DNA of 64,000 nt from Lysobacteraceae bacterium NML95-0200 (GTDB lineage Bacteria > Pseudomonadota > Gammaproteobacteria > Xanthomonadales > Xanthomonadaceae), in contig NWQQ01000018.1 in assembly GCA_002798255.1 (NCBI GenBank), positions 1 to 64,000 of the forward strand, read 5' to 3'. Below, one piece after another: positions 44,044 through 55,215 of this stretch. Positions within the stretch are counted from its first letter, which is position 1; each line of letters opens with the position of its first letter. Position numbers and translations under genes: made by a program. A model generated the notes under the pieces. It was not told where the DNA came from, ran no database searches, and worked only from the letters and a program-made list of their open reading frames with translations.

Positions 44044-47000
44044 ATGAGTTCCCATGCTGCTTCCCAACTGCCTGTTTTTGCGCCTGCCGAGCATGAGCAC
44101 GGGCTGGTGATCTATCGTGCTTCGCGGCTGGAGGCCTTGTTGGCGCCGCTGCGTGATTTGCTGGCCGCCACCGCCGATGAAGACCCGTTGCAGCCGCAGA
44201 CGGTATTGGCCGCGCATCCGGGCATGAAGCAGTGGCTGACTGGGGCGCTGGCGCGGCAAATGGGCGTGCAGGGCATTGTTGCCAATCTGCAAGTGCTGCT
44301 GCCTTCAAGCTGGATAGACCGGCTGGCGCAGGCGCAGCTGGGCGAACGCGCGCTGTCCCTGCCGCGCTGGCAGCGCCAGCATCTGCGCTGGAATCTCCAC
44401 GAGTGGCTGGGTGATGCGGCGCAGGTCAAGGGCCTGAATGACCCGCGCATCGCGGCGTTTCTGGACGAAGCCCTGCCTGCCGCTGAGCGTGCGCGTCGCC
44501 GTTATCAACTGGCCGACCGTCTGGCGCGCCTGTATTCGCGCTATCTGGTGTATCGCCCGGACTGGCTGCATGCCTGGGGACAGGGGCAGCATCGCTATGC
44601 CACCGCGGGGCAGGGCGGGCAGTGGCAGGTGAACGAATCGCAACTTCTGGCGCCGCTTTGGCAGCATGCCGTAGCGCAGCTGGGCACGCATCGCGCGCAG
44701 CTCCTGACAAGGCTGGAGCACGTATTGCAGACGCGAACTGGGCAGCCCTTGCCCGCATTGCACGTGTTTGGCTCCAGTCATCTTGCGCCTTCGGAGCTTG
44801 CCATTTTGCGCGCCTATGCCCGGCATGCGCTGGTGGCGCTGTATCTGCCCGACCCCTGCCGTGATTACTGGGGCGTGCTGGAAGATGGCCATGCCGATCT
44901 TTGGCGGCAGCAGGAAGATGCATTGATTGCTGCGGCTGAAGGTAACGACTGGTGGCGGCCGGCGCGGTATGAATTGCTCGCGCGCTGGGGCAGGCTGGGG
45001 CAGCATTTTTTCAGCAGCCTGCTTGAAGGCGAGGTGCGTGAGGACATCCGCCACTGGCAGGATGATGAGCGCTTTGAAGCCCCCAATCGCCTGATGCGCT
45101 TGCAGCAGAGCATCCGTCATCTGGATGAGGCGCTGCTGCTGCCGACAGATGACGTGGCGCGGGAAAAACAGGATGCTTCGCTGCGCATTCATCTGGCGCA
45201 TACCCCGCAGCGCGAGCTGGAAATTCTGCACGATGCGATGCTCTCTGCGCGCGCCAGTGGCATCGAGCCTGGACAAATGCTGGTGATGGCGCCGGACATG
45301 CGTCGCTATCTGCCACTGATTCCGGCGCTGTTTGGCGAGCCGGGCAACCCCGCCGAGCCGCTGCCCTACCACAGCGCCGATGTGCCGATGTCGGCCACGC
45401 ATTCGCTGTTTACTGCCTTTTTGCGCCTGCTCTCAATGCCCGCCTCGCGGCTGCAAGCAAGCGAAGTGCTGGATATTTTGAGCCTGCCGGAAGTGATGCG
45501 CCGCTTCGGGCTGGATGCCGAGGCGCTGCACAGCCTGGGCGAGCATCTGGCGCAATCGCGGGTGGCTTGGTCGCTGGATGCGGTGCATCGTGCCAGCTTT
45601 GGCGTGCCGGCCATCGCCGAGCATGGCTTTGCCTGGGGCATGGACCGGATGATGGCTGGCTATCTGGCCAGCGATGCCGGTGGCGATGCGGTCGAAGTAT
45701 TGAGGCTGCCCGATGGCACGGAAATGCTGCCGCTGGCGCATCTGGGGGCGAGCGATACGGCTGCGCTGGGCGCACTGGATGCGCTGCTGCAACAAGCACG
45801 GAAAATGCTCACGCTGGCCGATAGCAGCCTGCCGGCCAGCGATTGGGCACAGTATTTCGATGCGCTTTGCGAGGCATTGCTGCGCGTGGATGCGCAGGAT
45901 GCCGCCGCGCAGGAAGCCTGGCAGGCGCTCAAGCGCGTCATTGCCGGGCTGCGCAACGAGCCTGCGGTGGCCGGGCTTGACCCGCAGCTGCATTTCCGGG
46001 TGGCGGCGGACTGGCTGCAAGCGGCCTTGCAGGCGGTGCCCGAGCGCCAGCCGTTCCTGCTGGGCGGGGTGACCTTCAGCGGCATGGTGCCGCAGCGCGC
46101 CATCCCGTTTCGCTTTATCGCCGTGCTGGGTTTGAACGAGGGCGAGTTTCCGCGAAGTAGCGATGATGGCGGGCTGGACTTGATGAGCCGCCTGCGTCGC
46201 CGTGGCGACCGTGACCAGCGCCATGATGACCGCTATCTGTTTCTGGAAACGCTGATGTCTGCCAGAGAGCAGCTGCATCTTTCCTATTTGGGTGAAGGCG
46301 TGCAGGACGGCAAACCGCGCAACCCGGCCTCGCCTTTGGCCGAGTTGATGGCGGTACTTGAGCGCGCCGACAGTGCCTGCTCGGAGGCGATGAAAACAGC
46401 CGCGCCCTGGCAGGTCAAACACCCGTTGCAACCATTTGACCGGCGCTATTTCGATGGTAGTGATGTGCGGCTTTTCAGCTATCAGGCTGCCTTTGCCGGG
46501 CTGCATGAACGACCCGATGACAGGCCGCTGCCGCAGGCAGAAGCCGAAAACGCGCCGCAAGAAGCGTGCTCGCTCTGGGCACTCAACGAGTACTGGCGTG
46601 CCCCGGCGCAGCAACTTTTGTACGGACGCATGCGGCTTAGTCTTGAAGCGCTGGAAGACGATCAGCTGAGCGGCGAGGAACCCAGTGATGATGAGCTGTC
46701 CTGGCAGGACAGCATCGCCCATCGCCTGCTGTTTGAAGAAGCACTGGCCGACCCGGCCTGGCGGGGCGATGTCATGCCCGACTGGCTGCGGCTGGACGGC
46801 CGTTTGCCAGTGGGGCAACTGGGGCAGGCGGCTTGGCAGCGTGAGCGTGAGCAGATTCTTTATTTGGCCGGCTGTCTGCGCGAGCAGGGCGTATTGACCG
46901 GTGACATTCAGAGGCAGCGCCTGCCGATTGACCTTATCTTGCCGCTGCAAAATGGTCAGGTGCGGCTCACCGGAGAGGTGCGCAATCTGCTGCCGCATCC

Positions 47001-47568
47001 TTCCGGCGGTTGGCAACTGCTGACCTTGCTGAATCCCGAACAGGATGGCAAAGGCAAGTGGATTGACCGCGAACTGCGCTTTGACAAGCGCTGCCGGATT
47101 TTCATCGACTGGCTGGCGGCACGCCTGAGCCTGCCGCAAACGCTGCCGCTGCACTGCACGTTGAGCTGGTCGCAGCAAGACCCTTGGCTGGCTTCGCTCA
47201 ACCAAGCTGATGCCCTGTTTCGCAGCGGCCAGATTGAACCAGAGCATCTGCAGGCACGTTTGGTCTGGTTGCTGCAAGCCTGGCACGATGCAGCGTTTCG
47301 GCCACGGCGTTATTTCCCGCGCACTAGCTGGGCGGCCTGGCAGGCGATGCAGAAAGATGAAGCTGATGCGGCCAGTATTGCCCGTGCCGTGGCCGCTGCC
47401 TGGGCACCGGCACGCGGCAATGGCGAGCGTGATTACGCCCCCGGCTATAACCGGCTTTTGGCGGGCGATGAGAATTTTGCCGAAGGCTCGCAAGCCCTGG
47501 CCGAATTATGCGAGTTTGCTCGCGCACTGGCTGGGCAACTTGAATATTTCATGGAACTCAAGGCATGA
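44044..47568 (+). CDS. recC: Exodeoxyribonuclease V gamma subunit RecC
   Basis: A 1174-residue protein with N-terminal LVIYRASRLEALLAPL and the segments VLAAHPGMKQWL, RFIAVLGLNEGEFPRSS and RRRGDRDQRHDDRYLFLETLMSAR, characteristic of RecC's inactivated helicase domains. The C-terminal part contains RYFPRTSW. It recognises Chi in RecBCD double-strand break repair. The start was chosen at ATG 44044. The order recC-recB-recD without ptrA differs from E. coli. The stop overlaps recB by four bases. Confidence 0.95.
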   Translation: MSSHAASQLPVFAPAEHEHGLVIYRASRLEALLAPLRDLLAATADEDPLQPQTVLAAHPGMKQWLTGALARQMGVQGIVANLQVLLPSSWIDRLAQAQLGERALSLPRWQRQHLRWNLHEWLGDAAQVKGLNDPRIAAFLDEALPAAERARRRYQLADRLARLYSRYLVYRPDWLHAWGQGQHRYATAGQGGQWQVNESQLLAPLWQHAVAQLGTHRAQLLTRLEHVLQTRTGQPLPALHVFGSSHLAPSELAILRAYARHALVALYLPDPCRDYWGVLEDGHADLWRQQEDALIAAAEGNDWWRPARYELLARWGRLGQHFFSSLLEGEVREDIRHWQDDERFEAPNRLMRLQQSIRHLDEALLLPTDDVAREKQDASLRIHLAHTPQRELEILHDAMLSARASGIEPGQMLVMAPDMRRYLPLIPALFGEPGNPAEPLPYHSADVPMSATHSLFTAFLRLLSMPASRLQASEVLDILSLPEVMRRFGLDAEALHSLGEHLAQSRVAWSLDAVHRASFGVPAIAEHGFAWGMDRMMAGYLASDAGGDAVEVLRLPDGTEMLPLAHLGASDTAALGALDALLQQARKMLTLADSSLPASDWAQYFDALCEALLRVDAQDAAAQEAWQALKRVIAGLRNEPAVAGLDPQLHFRVAADWLQAALQAVPERQPFLLGGVTFSGMVPQRAIPFRFIAVLGLNEGEFPRSSDDGGLDLMSRLRRRGDRDQRHDDRYLFLETLMSAREQLHLSYLGEGVQDGKPRNPASPLAELMAVLERADSACSEAMKTAAPWQVKHPLQPFDRRYFDGSDVRLFSYQAAFAGLHERPDDRPLPQAEAENAPQEACSLWALNEYWRAPAQQLLYGRMRLSLEALEDDQLSGEEPSDDELSWQDSIAHRLLFEEALADPAWRGDVMPDWLRLDGRLPVGQLGQAAWQREREQILYLAGCLREQGVLTGDIQRQRLPIDLILPLQNGQVRLTGEVRNLLPHPSGGWQLLTLLNPEQDGKGKWIDRELRFDKRCRIFIDWLAARLSLPQTLPLHCTLSWSQQDPWLASLNQADALFRSGQIEPEHLQARLVWLLQAWHDAAFRPRRYFPRTSWAAWQAMQKDEADAASIARAVAAAWAPARGNGERDYAPGYNRLLAGDENFAEGSQALAELCEFARALAGQLEYFMELKA

Positions 47569-50500
47569 GTGAGCAAGCGCATTTGCCCGGCTGGCGCCGC
47601 CTGCAACTGGAGGCGGGCGGGCGTAGCCTGATTGAAGCCAGCGCCGGTACCGGCAAAACCTGGACGATTGCGGTGCTGTATCTGCGTCTGCTGTTGGAAA
47701 AGCAATTGAGCCCCGGCAGCATCATCGTCACCACTTTCTCCAAGGCAGCGGCCAGCGAGCTTTCCGAGCGCCTGCGCGCACGCATCGTCTGGGCGCTGGA
47801 ATGGGCGCAGGCGCATACGCACGAGGCCGATAACGACCCGGCGGCGGCATGGCTGGCCGAGCGCTGGCAAGACAGTGCGCAAAAAGATGCCGATATCGCC
47901 CGTTTGCAGCTTGCCCTGGCCGAGCTCGACAGCGCCCCGGTGTCCACCTTGCACAGCCTGTGCAGCCGCATTCTGCGCGAGCATCCGTTCGCCGCAGGCA
48001 GCCGTTTTTCCGGCGATGCGCTGGTGGATGGCGATGCCTGGCATGCCGAGATTGCCGCCGACTTCAAGCGGGTGCTGCAACAGAGTCCGTCTGATGATTT
48101 GCAGGCGCAATTCCCGCAGGCGTTATTGCAGCAGCTGCAAAAACTGCCCGATGGCAAACAAGTCGGCCAGCTTTTGGCACCGGCCACGGTGGTGCCGCAA
48201 GTGCAAATCGACGCATGGCCGGATGTGAGTCTGGCCGAGGTATTGCGTGCGGCGATTCCGGGGCTGCATAAGGGCAAGAAAAGCCTGATCAAAGGTTTCG
48301 AGAATTTGGCGGGTTTCATCGAAACCCAAGGTGAGATTGTTCCGAACCCAAACGAGCTTGATGCACTTGCCAAGGCAAGTTACGAGGGTGGGGCGGTCAC
48401 GGCTGCAGGCAAGAAAATCGCCGCCACAAAAGAGGCCTTCGAGCAGCTGCCGCAGTTGCTGGCACAGGTGGAAAAACACCTCAACCACAGCCAGCAATTG
48501 CTCTGGCAGCGCATCCAGGACTGGGTTTTGCAGCAAAAAGCCTTGAGTGGCGAGCGCCGTGAGCAGCGCAGCTTCGATGACCTGCTGGCGCATGTGCATC
48601 AGGTATTGCAGGCAGAAGCCGGGCAAGCCAGCCGTCCGCTCGCCGATGCCCTGTTCGCCGCCTGGCCGGTGGCGCTGGTGGACGAGTTTCAGGACACCGA
48701 CGGCGTGCAATACGGCATTCTCGATGCCATTTACCGCGATATTGACGGCAAGCCACGCGGGCGCATGGTGATGATCGGCGACCCCAAGCAAGCCATTTAC
48801 CGCTTCCGTGGCGGCGATATTCACAGCTATCTGCGCGCGGCTGCCAGCGTCGTCGATGAGGCGCGCCTGGGGCTTACCGTCAACCATCGTTCCTCACGTC
48901 CCATGGTTGCCGCCATCAACCAGCTCTACGCCTGTGCGGGCGCTGCGCTGGATGTGGATGAGGGCGGTTATTCCTCGCATATCGCCTATCAGCAGGTCGA
49001 GGCCAGTGGCCGCCGTGATGCGACGCCTTTTTGCGTGGACGGTGTGCCGGCCAGCCAGGCGCTGTACATGGTGATGGAAGATGAACCGCCCGATAGCAAG
49101 GGCGAGCGCGAGCTGCGCGCACTAACCGCAGCGGCCAATGACATCACCCGGATGCTGGCCGAAGGCCGGCACAGCATCGGCGGCAAGCCACTTGAGCCCC
49201 GGCATATCGCCGTGCTGCTGCCCAAGGGCGCGCAGATTGAAAAGATGCAATCGCTGTTGCAGGCGCGTGGCGTGCCTTGCGTCACCAGCACCGGCAGCAA
49301 TGTATTTGCCAGCGACAGCGCGCAGCATCTGCAAGTGCTGCTGCATGCGGTACTGCATGCCGAAAAGCAGAGCCTGATTCGCGCCGCGCTGGCAACGCCC
49401 CTGTATGGCATGCCGCTGGAGACCATCGCCAGCCTGGGCGTGGAGGACTGGCTGCCTATCAGCCAGCGTTTTCACGCATGGCGCGAGCTTTGGCAGCGTC
49501 GTGGTGTGCAGGCGCTGGTGGATGCGCTGTTGCAGCAACAGGGCGCCAGACTGCTTGCGGCGAGCCATGGCGAGCGGGTGCTGACCGACCTGCGCCATCT
49601 GGCTGAAATCCTGCAATCCGAAGCCGATGCCGGGCTGGGGCCGCATGAGCTGCTGGCCTGGCTCAAGGATGAGCGCAATGGCGGCAGCGATGGCGAGGAA
49701 GAAGCCCGCGAAGCCCGGCGCTTGCGCATCGAATCCGAAGCGCCGCGCGTCAAGCTGATGACCCTGCACGCCAGCAAGGGCTTGGAATTTCCCGTGGTAT
49801 TCCTGCCGCTGATGTGGGCGCATGATGAGCGCCGCGAAACGGGTCTGGTGGCGCTGCACGATGCGCATACCGGCGAGCGCCAGTTGCGCAGCGACGATGC
49901 GGCATTGGCGCAGAATGCACAGGAGTTGCAGGACGAGCGCTTCCGGCTTTTGTATGTGGCGCTGACCCGCAGCATTTATGCCTGCATCGTGCATATCCTG
50001 CCGCCAGAGCGTTGCCAGGATGGCAATCGCTCAAACCCGGCCAGCGGCACCGCCCGCACCGCGCTGGATGTGATGCTCGCGCGTATCCAGCCTGCGCTTG
50101 GCAGCGCCGAGCTGGCCGCAGCCACTCCGGCGATTGCCTGGAGCAAGGGCTGGGATGTGGACAGCGCCGTATCGCCGCTTGTATCCAGCCCGCCGCCGGT
50201 TGCGCTTAGCGCCCGCAAGCTGCCGGCGCTGCCGTGGACGCCACTGCCTTCGCGGCATAGCTTCAGTACGCTCACGCGCGGCCTGCCTGCGGCCGATGGC
50301 AGCCAGGCCGATGCGGCCAGCGATGAGGGTAGTCAAGCGCCTCTGGACGAGGCCGCGCAATTCGGGCCCGAGGCTGCACCCGAACATCCGCAGTTGCTGG
50401 CCTTGAGTGATATTCGCGGCACCGCCATTGGCAATGCCATCCACGCCATATTCGAGCATCGCCAGATCGGCCAGCCGGTATCGGCGCAAACCTTGCTGCT

Positions 50501-51149
50501 GCACCAATCCTTGCAAGCACAGGGCTTGTGGGGCGAGGCGCGCGAAGGCGAGCTGCTGGCAGAAAAGCTCGGCCATCGCATCGACGCGGTACTTGCCACG
50601 CCGCTTGCCGCAGACATGCCCGCCCTTGGCTGCTTGCCCGGTAGCGATTTGCTGGCCGAAATGGAATTTCACTTCTCTCTGGCGCATACCTCGCTGCAAG
50701 CCCTGCGTGAAGCCTGTAGCGCGCATGGCGAGCCGGCATTGATACCGCATGAAAAGCGGCAGTTGCGGGGTCTTATGACCGGCAAAATCGACCTTGTTTT
50801 TCGCCATGAAGGGCGCTTCCACGTGCTCGACTACAAGGGCAATTTCCTCGGGACACGCCTGGCCGACTACCAAGGCGCGGCACTCACCGATGCCATGAAC
50901 CACAGCCATTACCGCTTTCAGGCCTTGCTCTACACCGTGGCGCTGGATCGCTACCTGCGCCAGCGCCTTGCCGGCTACTGCCGCGACAAGCACCTGGGCG
51001 ATAGCTGGTATCTGTTTGTGCGGGCGGTGGGGCTTGCCCCGGGTGCGGGCATCTGGCGGCAGCGTTTTGGCGATGCGCTTATCGACGCCGTGCAGGCGGC
51101 CTTGCCCGGCGATCCGTTCAACCAGGAGACACAAGCCATATGCACCTGA
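47565..51149 (+). CDS. recB: Exodeoxyribonuclease V beta subunit RecB
   Basis: A 1194-residue protein. The UvrD-like helicase has Walker A EASAGTGKTWTI (Lys31), VDEFQDTDGVQY, GDPKQAIYRFRGGDI and LHASKGLEFPVVFLP. The C-terminal nuclease domain has Asp in MTGKIDLVF (about 1075) and HVLDYKGNFLG (about 1089-1091). It unwinds and degrades DNA ends and loads RecA after Chi. It overlaps recC by four bases and recD by ten. Confidence 0.95.
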   Translation: MSEQAHLPGWRRLQLEAGGRSLIEASAGTGKTWTIAVLYLRLLLEKQLSPGSIIVTTFSKAAASELSERLRARIVWALEWAQAHTHEADNDPAAAWLAERWQDSAQKDADIARLQLALAELDSAPVSTLHSLCSRILREHPFAAGSRFSGDALVDGDAWHAEIAADFKRVLQQSPSDDLQAQFPQALLQQLQKLPDGKQVGQLLAPATVVPQVQIDAWPDVSLAEVLRAAIPGLHKGKKSLIKGFENLAGFIETQGEIVPNPNELDALAKASYEGGAVTAAGKKIAATKEAFEQLPQLLAQVEKHLNHSQQLLWQRIQDWVLQQKALSGERREQRSFDDLLAHVHQVLQAEAGQASRPLADALFAAWPVALVDEFQDTDGVQYGILDAIYRDIDGKPRGRMVMIGDPKQAIYRFRGGDIHSYLRAAASVVDEARLGLTVNHRSSRPMVAAINQLYACAGAALDVDEGGYSSHIAYQQVEASGRRDATPFCVDGVPASQALYMVMEDEPPDSKGERELRALTAAANDITRMLAEGRHSIGGKPLEPRHIAVLLPKGAQIEKMQSLLQARGVPCVTSTGSNVFASDSAQHLQVLLHAVLHAEKQSLIRAALATPLYGMPLETIASLGVEDWLPISQRFHAWRELWQRRGVQALVDALLQQQGARLLAASHGERVLTDLRHLAEILQSEADAGLGPHELLAWLKDERNGGSDGEEEAREARRLRIESEAPRVKLMTLHASKGLEFPVVFLPLMWAHDERRETGLVALHDAHTGERQLRSDDAALAQNAQELQDERFRLLYVALTRSIYACIVHILPPERCQDGNRSNPASGTARTALDVMLARIQPALGSAELAAATPAIAWSKGWDVDSAVSPLVSSPPPVALSARKLPALPWTPLPSRHSFSTLTRGLPAADGSQADAASDEGSQAPLDEAAQFGPEAAPEHPQLLALSDIRGTAIGNAIHAIFEHRQIGQPVSAQTLLLHQSLQAQGLWGEAREGELLAEKLGHRIDAVLATPLAADMPALGCLPGSDLLAEMEFHFSLAHTSLQALREACSAHGEPALIPHEKRQLRGLMTGKIDLVFRHEGRFHVLDYKGNFLGTRLADYQGAALTDAMNHSHYRFQALLYTVALDRYLRQRLAGYCRDKHLGDSWYLFVRAVGLAPGAGIWRQRFGDALIDAVQAALPGDPFNQETQAICT

Positions 51150-52891
51150 AACCTGCGGGCAGTCATTTTGGTTTTCAGCCCATGGCCTTGCCGCTGGCAG
51201 GCGATGACTGGCGCCCCCTGCAATACACATTGGCGCGCTGGGTGCTGGCGCATGGCGGCGATGCCCGGCTTGCGCGGCTGGCGGCCGAGGCCAGCCTTGC
51301 CGATGTGGCAGGTGAGAGTGCGTTGCGGATTGAGGATGAATCCCTGCGCAGCGCGCTTGCCGACATGCCGCTGGTCGGCAAGGGCGAGGGTGAATACACG
51401 CCATTTGTGCTGGAGGGCGAGCTGTTTTATCTGCGCCGCAATTTTGCCCATGAAGTCGCCGTGGCCAGGCTGCTTGCCATGCGCCTGCATGGACGCGCGC
51501 ATCCATTTGCCCGGCAAAGAGTCGATGTCGAGTGCTTGTTTGCCGATGCGCAGGATGCGCGTGTGGCGCGCCAGCTGGCGGCCATCCAGGCCGCGCTTGA
51601 CCAGCCGTTGTTCGTGCTCAGTGGCGGCCCCGGTACCGGCAAAACCACCACCGTGCTACGCATGCTGATGGCGCAGTGGCAGGCGCGCGGCGGTGATGTG
51701 CGTATCCGTCTGGCCGCGCCCACCGGCAAGGCGGCGCAGCGTATTGCCGAGTCCTTGCGTGCAGCGTGCGCCGGGGATTTTGCGCCGGAATGGCAGGCAG
51801 CATTGGCGGCGGTACAAGAGACCGAAGCCAGCACCGTGCATCGCCTGCTCGGCAGTCGCGGCATGCGTGGTGGCTGGACACAGCACCGCGACGAGCCGCT
51901 GCCGGTGGATGTGCTGGTGATAGACGAAGCCTCGATGCTGGATCTGTCGATGCTGCGCGCAGTGCTGGAGGCGCTCTCGCCCGAGGCGCAGCTGATTCTG
52001 GTGGGCGATGCCGACCAGCTCGATTCGGTCGGGACTGGCTCGGTACTGCGCGATATCGTGCAGGCGCTGGGTGAGGGCAGCGCACAGTTCGTGCGCCTTG
52101 AGCACAGCTTCCGCGCCGATCGCGCATTATTGCCGCTGATTGCTGCTGTCCGGCAAGGCGAAGCCGGTGCATTTCACAGCGCGCTGGCAAGCGCCGAACC
52201 TCAAGCACAGCATCTGCCGCTGCCATCACGCACGGCATTGCATGAGCGTCTGGCCGCTTGGGCAAGCGCGATTGCCCGGCAGTGGCAAGAGGATGGCACA
52301 CAGCTGCGTATTGCCACCGACAATCAGGCAGAAATCGCCCGGCAATTGCAAAGCCTGCGCCAGCAGCAATTGCTCTGCGCCCTGCGCGAAGGCGAATACG
52401 GCGCCGAGGGCGCGAACGCGCGGATTGAAGATTGCCTGCGTCAGCAGCAACCCGGCCACAGCGCCTGGGGAGAGAAGAAAAACTGGTATGCCGGACGGCG
52501 CATCCTCATCACCCGCAACGATGCCGCCAGCGGTCTGTGGAATGGCGATGTCGGCCTGTGTCTGGCCGATGAAAACGGCCAGCTACGGGTATGGTTTGAA
52601 ACCGCAGACGGACAGGCGCGCAGCGTCGAAATCGGCGCACTGCCTCCCCATCAGGGCGCATTCGCCATGACCGTGCACAAGGCACAAGGCTCGGAATACG
52701 CCGAAGTCGCGGTATTGCTGCCCCCCCAGCCCGACCACCCGCTGCTGACCCGGCAATGGTTCTATACCGCCATATCCCGCGCCAAACAGCGCCTGCATAT
52801 CTGGGGCAGCAGCGTCGCCATTGACCACGCCATCCACCACCCCAGCGAACGCATCAGCGGCCTGCCCGGGCGCTTGGTCAAACAGCCTTGA
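51140..52891 (+). CDS. recD: Exodeoxyribonuclease V alpha subunit RecD
   Basis: A 583-residue superfamily 1B helicase with Walker A LSGGPGTGKTTTVLRM (about 160-175), DVLVIDEASMLDLSMLRAVL, LVGDADQLDSVGTGSVL and the C-terminal MTVHKAQGSEYAEV. It is the fast 5'-3' motor of RecBCD. The length suits RecD rather than RecD2. The start overlaps the end of recB by ten bases. Confidence 0.95.
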   Translation: MHLKPAGSHFGFQPMALPLAGDDWRPLQYTLARWVLAHGGDARLARLAAEASLADVAGESALRIEDESLRSALADMPLVGKGEGEYTPFVLEGELFYLRRNFAHEVAVARLLAMRLHGRAHPFARQRVDVECLFADAQDARVARQLAAIQAALDQPLFVLSGGPGTGKTTTVLRMLMAQWQARGGDVRIRLAAPTGKAAQRIAESLRAACAGDFAPEWQAALAAVQETEASTVHRLLGSRGMRGGWTQHRDEPLPVDVLVIDEASMLDLSMLRAVLEALSPEAQLILVGDADQLDSVGTGSVLRDIVQALGEGSAQFVRLEHSFRADRALLPLIAAVRQGEAGAFHSALASAEPQAQHLPLPSRTALHERLAAWASAIARQWQEDGTQLRIATDNQAEIARQLQSLRQQQLLCALREGEYGAEGANARIEDCLRQQQPGHSAWGEKKNWYAGRRILITRNDAASGLWNGDVGLCLADENGQLRVWFETADGQARSVEIGALPPHQGAFAMTVHKAQGSEYAEVAVLLPPQPDHPLLTRQWFYTAISRAKQRLHIWGSSVAIDHAIHHPSERISGLPGRLVKQP

Positions 52892-52919
52892 ATTTGGCCG
52901 ATTGTGTATCTGAATCAGG

Positions 52920-52943
52920 TGGCGCAGGGCAAAACCTGCGCCA
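52920..52943. terminator. Hairpin between convergent recD and parC
   Basis: TGGCGCAGG (52920-52928) pairs perfectly with CCTGCGCCA (52935-52943), with loop GCAAAA. It lies between two convergent stops (52891 and 52949), so it probably serves both, although U-tracts are short. Confidence 0.65.
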
Positions 52944-52948
52944 TCGGG

Positions 52949-55195
52949 TTATTCCACTACCAGTGCATCGACTTTCTGCCAGCCGCGTGGCAGCAGGGCG
53001 CCACGGCTGGCGCGGTTGCCGAGGTAGTCGTCCAGTTCTTTCCAGCTCAAGGTCATGGTGCGGGCGCCGGAGTGTACGCGCAGTTTGCTGCCTTCGGGCA
53101 CCACGGCCACGGCCACGACTTTTTCGGTGGCGCGCTTGGCCTTGGGGATGTCGATGAGCTTGTTGCCCTTGCCCTTGTCCAGTTCTGGCAGCTCGGCAAG
53201 TGCAAATGCCAGCACATGCCCGGCGCTGGTGACCACCACGATGCGGTCGCTTTGCGGGTTGGGCGCCAGTGCCGGTGGCAGGACTTGTGCGCCATTGCTC
53301 AGACTGAGCATGGCCTTGCCGGCCTTCTGGCGGCTGGTGAGGTTTTCAAAGCGGGTAATAAAGCCGTAGCCTTCGCTGGAGGCTAGCAGCAGGCGGGCAT
53401 CGTTGTCGGCGCTGACCAGCGCCCGGAAGCTGGCGCCGGCAGCCGGTGCAAAGCGGCCAGTCAGCGGCTCGCCGTTGCCACGGGCGCTGGGCAGGGTATG
53501 TGCCGGGGTGGAATAGCTGCGTCCGGCAGAATCGAGGAAGGCGACTTGCTGATTGCTGCGCCCACGTGTGGCCGCCAGCAGGCGGTCGCCCTCGCGGTAG
53601 GAGAGGCTGGCGGCATCCACATCATGCCCCTTGGCGGCACGTACCCAGCCTTTTTCGCTGAGCACGATGGTGACCGGCTCGCTGGCGAGAAGTTCGGTTT
53701 CGGCCAGTGCCTGCGCGGCGGCGCGCGATACCAGCGGCGAGCGTCGGGCATCGCCAAACTTGGCAGCATCGGCCAGTAGTTCGTCCTTGATGAGTTTTTT
53801 CAGCTTGGCGCGGCTCTCAAGTACGGCCAGCAATTGCTCGCGCTCCTTGTCCAGTGCATCCTGCTCGCCGCGGATTTTCATTTCCTCAAGCCGTGCCAAC
53901 TGACGCAGCTTGGTGTCGAGGATATAGTCGGCCTGTTCCTCGCTGAGGCCAAAACGCGCCATCAGCACCGGCTTAGGTTCGTCCTCGCTGCGGATGATGC
54001 GGATGACTTCATCCAGATTCAGGAAGGCGACCAGCAAGCCCTGCAACAGGTGCAGGCGGCGCTCGACCTTTTGCAAGCGGTGTTGCAGGCGGCGGATGAC
54101 GGTGTTTTGCCGGAAGGCCAGCCATTCACTCAGGAAGGCTTTGAGGTTTTTCACCTGCGGCCTGCCATCGAGGCCAATCACGTTGAAATTGACCCGGTAG
54201 CTTTTTTCAAGGTCGGTGGTGGCAAACAAATGCCCCATCAATTGCTCGGTATCGACGCGATTGCTGCGCGGAATCAGGGTGATGCGCACCGGAGTGGCAT
54301 GGTCGGACTCATCGCGGATGTCCTCAAGCCAGGGCAGTTTCTTGGCACGCATCTGCGTGGCGATTTGCTCAATCACCTTCGATGGCGATACCTGATAGGG
54401 CAGGGCGGTGATGATGATGTGGCCGTTTTCACGCATATAGGTGGCGCGGGCGCGCACTGCGCCATTGCCGGTTTCATACAGCGCCAGAAGATCCTTGGCC
54501 GGGGTGATGATTTCCGCGCTGCTGGGGTAGTCTGGCCCCTGGATGTGCTGGCACAGGTCGGCCACGCTGGCCTCGGGGTCATCCAGAAGGCGAATGCAGG
54601 CGCTGACCACTTCGTTTAGATTGTGCGGCGGGATGTCGGTGGCCATGCCCACGGCAATGCCGGTAGTGCCGTTCAGCAGCAGATGCGGCAGCCTTGCCGG
54701 CAGCCAGGCCGGCTCTTCCAGGGTGCCGTCGAAGTTGGCCTCCCAGTCCGCCGTGCCCTGCGCCAGCTCGCCCAGGAGCACCTCGGCAATCGGAGTCAGG
54801 CGCGACTCGGTATAGCGCATGGCGGCGAACGATTTGGGGTCGTCGCTGGAGCCGAAATTGCCCTGACCGTCAATCAACGGATAGCGGTAGGAGAATGGCT
54901 GCGCCATCAGCACCAGCGCCTCGTAACAGGCGCTATCGCCATGCGGATGGTATTTGCCGATGACATCGCCGACGGTGCGCGCCGACTTTTTGTGCTTGCT
55001 GGCCGCGGACAGTCCCAGCTCGCTCATCGCATAGATGATGCGCCGCTGTACCGGCTTCAGGCCATCGCCAATGAAGGGCAGGGCACGGTCAAGCACCACA
55101 TACATGGAGTAATCCAGATAGGCGCGCTCGGCGTATTCGCGCAGCGGGATTTGCTCAAAACCGTGGAAGGCGGGACGGGAGAGGTCGTTGCTCAT
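52949..55195 (-). CDS. parC: DNA topoisomerase IV subunit A
   Basis: A 748-residue type IIA topoisomerase A subunit. Catalytic Tyr128 lies in [11 protein letters not shown]. The quinolone-determining region reads [13 protein letters not shown] with Ser88 and Glu92, the sensitive (wild-type) residues. The length and the [15 protein letters not shown] segment fit ParC rather than GyrA. It decatenates daughter chromosomes with ParE, which is not in this window. rnk lies 20 bases upstream on the same strand. Confidence 0.95.
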   Translation of the reverse strand: MSNDLSRPAFHGFEQIPLREYAERAYLDYSMYVVLDRALPFIGDGLKPVQRRIIYAMSELGLSAASKHKKSARTVGDVIGKYHPHGDSACYEALVLMAQPFSYRYPLIDGQGNFGSSDDPKSFAAMRYTESRLTPIAEVLLGELAQGTADWEANFDGTLEEPAWLPARLPHLLLNGTTGIAVGMATDIPPHNLNEVVSACIRLLDDPEASVADLCQHIQGPDYPSSAEIITPAKDLLALYETGNGAVRARATYMRENGHIIITALPYQVSPSKVIEQIATQMRAKKLPWLEDIRDESDHATPVRITLIPRSNRVDTEQLMGHLFATTDLEKSYRVNFNVIGLDGRPQVKNLKAFLSEWLAFRQNTVIRRLQHRLQKVERRLHLLQGLLVAFLNLDEVIRIIRSEDEPKPVLMARFGLSEEQADYILDTKLRQLARLEEMKIRGEQDALDKEREQLLAVLESRAKLKKLIKDELLADAAKFGDARRSPLVSRAAAQALAETELLASEPVTIVLSEKGWVRAAKGHDVDAASLSYREGDRLLAATRGRSNQQVAFLDSAGRSYSTPAHTLPSARGNGEPLTGRFAPAAGASFRALVSADNDARLLLASSEGYGFITRFENLTSRQKAGKAMLSLSNGAQVLPPALAPNPQSDRIVVVTSAGHVLAFALAELPELDKGKGNKLIDIPKAKRATEKVVAVAVVPEGSKLRVHSGARTMTLSWKELDDYLGNRASRGALLPRGWQKVDALVVE

Positions 55196-55215
55196 GGGCG
55201 ATGGCAGATGGATTT

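Noticed and set aside
45433-47493. 686-codon open frame on the minus strand inside recC
   Set aside because: It is antisense to a well-conserved recC and its translation is low-complexity with no domain.
50031-51506. 491-codon minus-strand frame across the recB-recD junction
   Set aside because: It overlaps two certain genes, has no motif, and is a GC-rich shadow frame.
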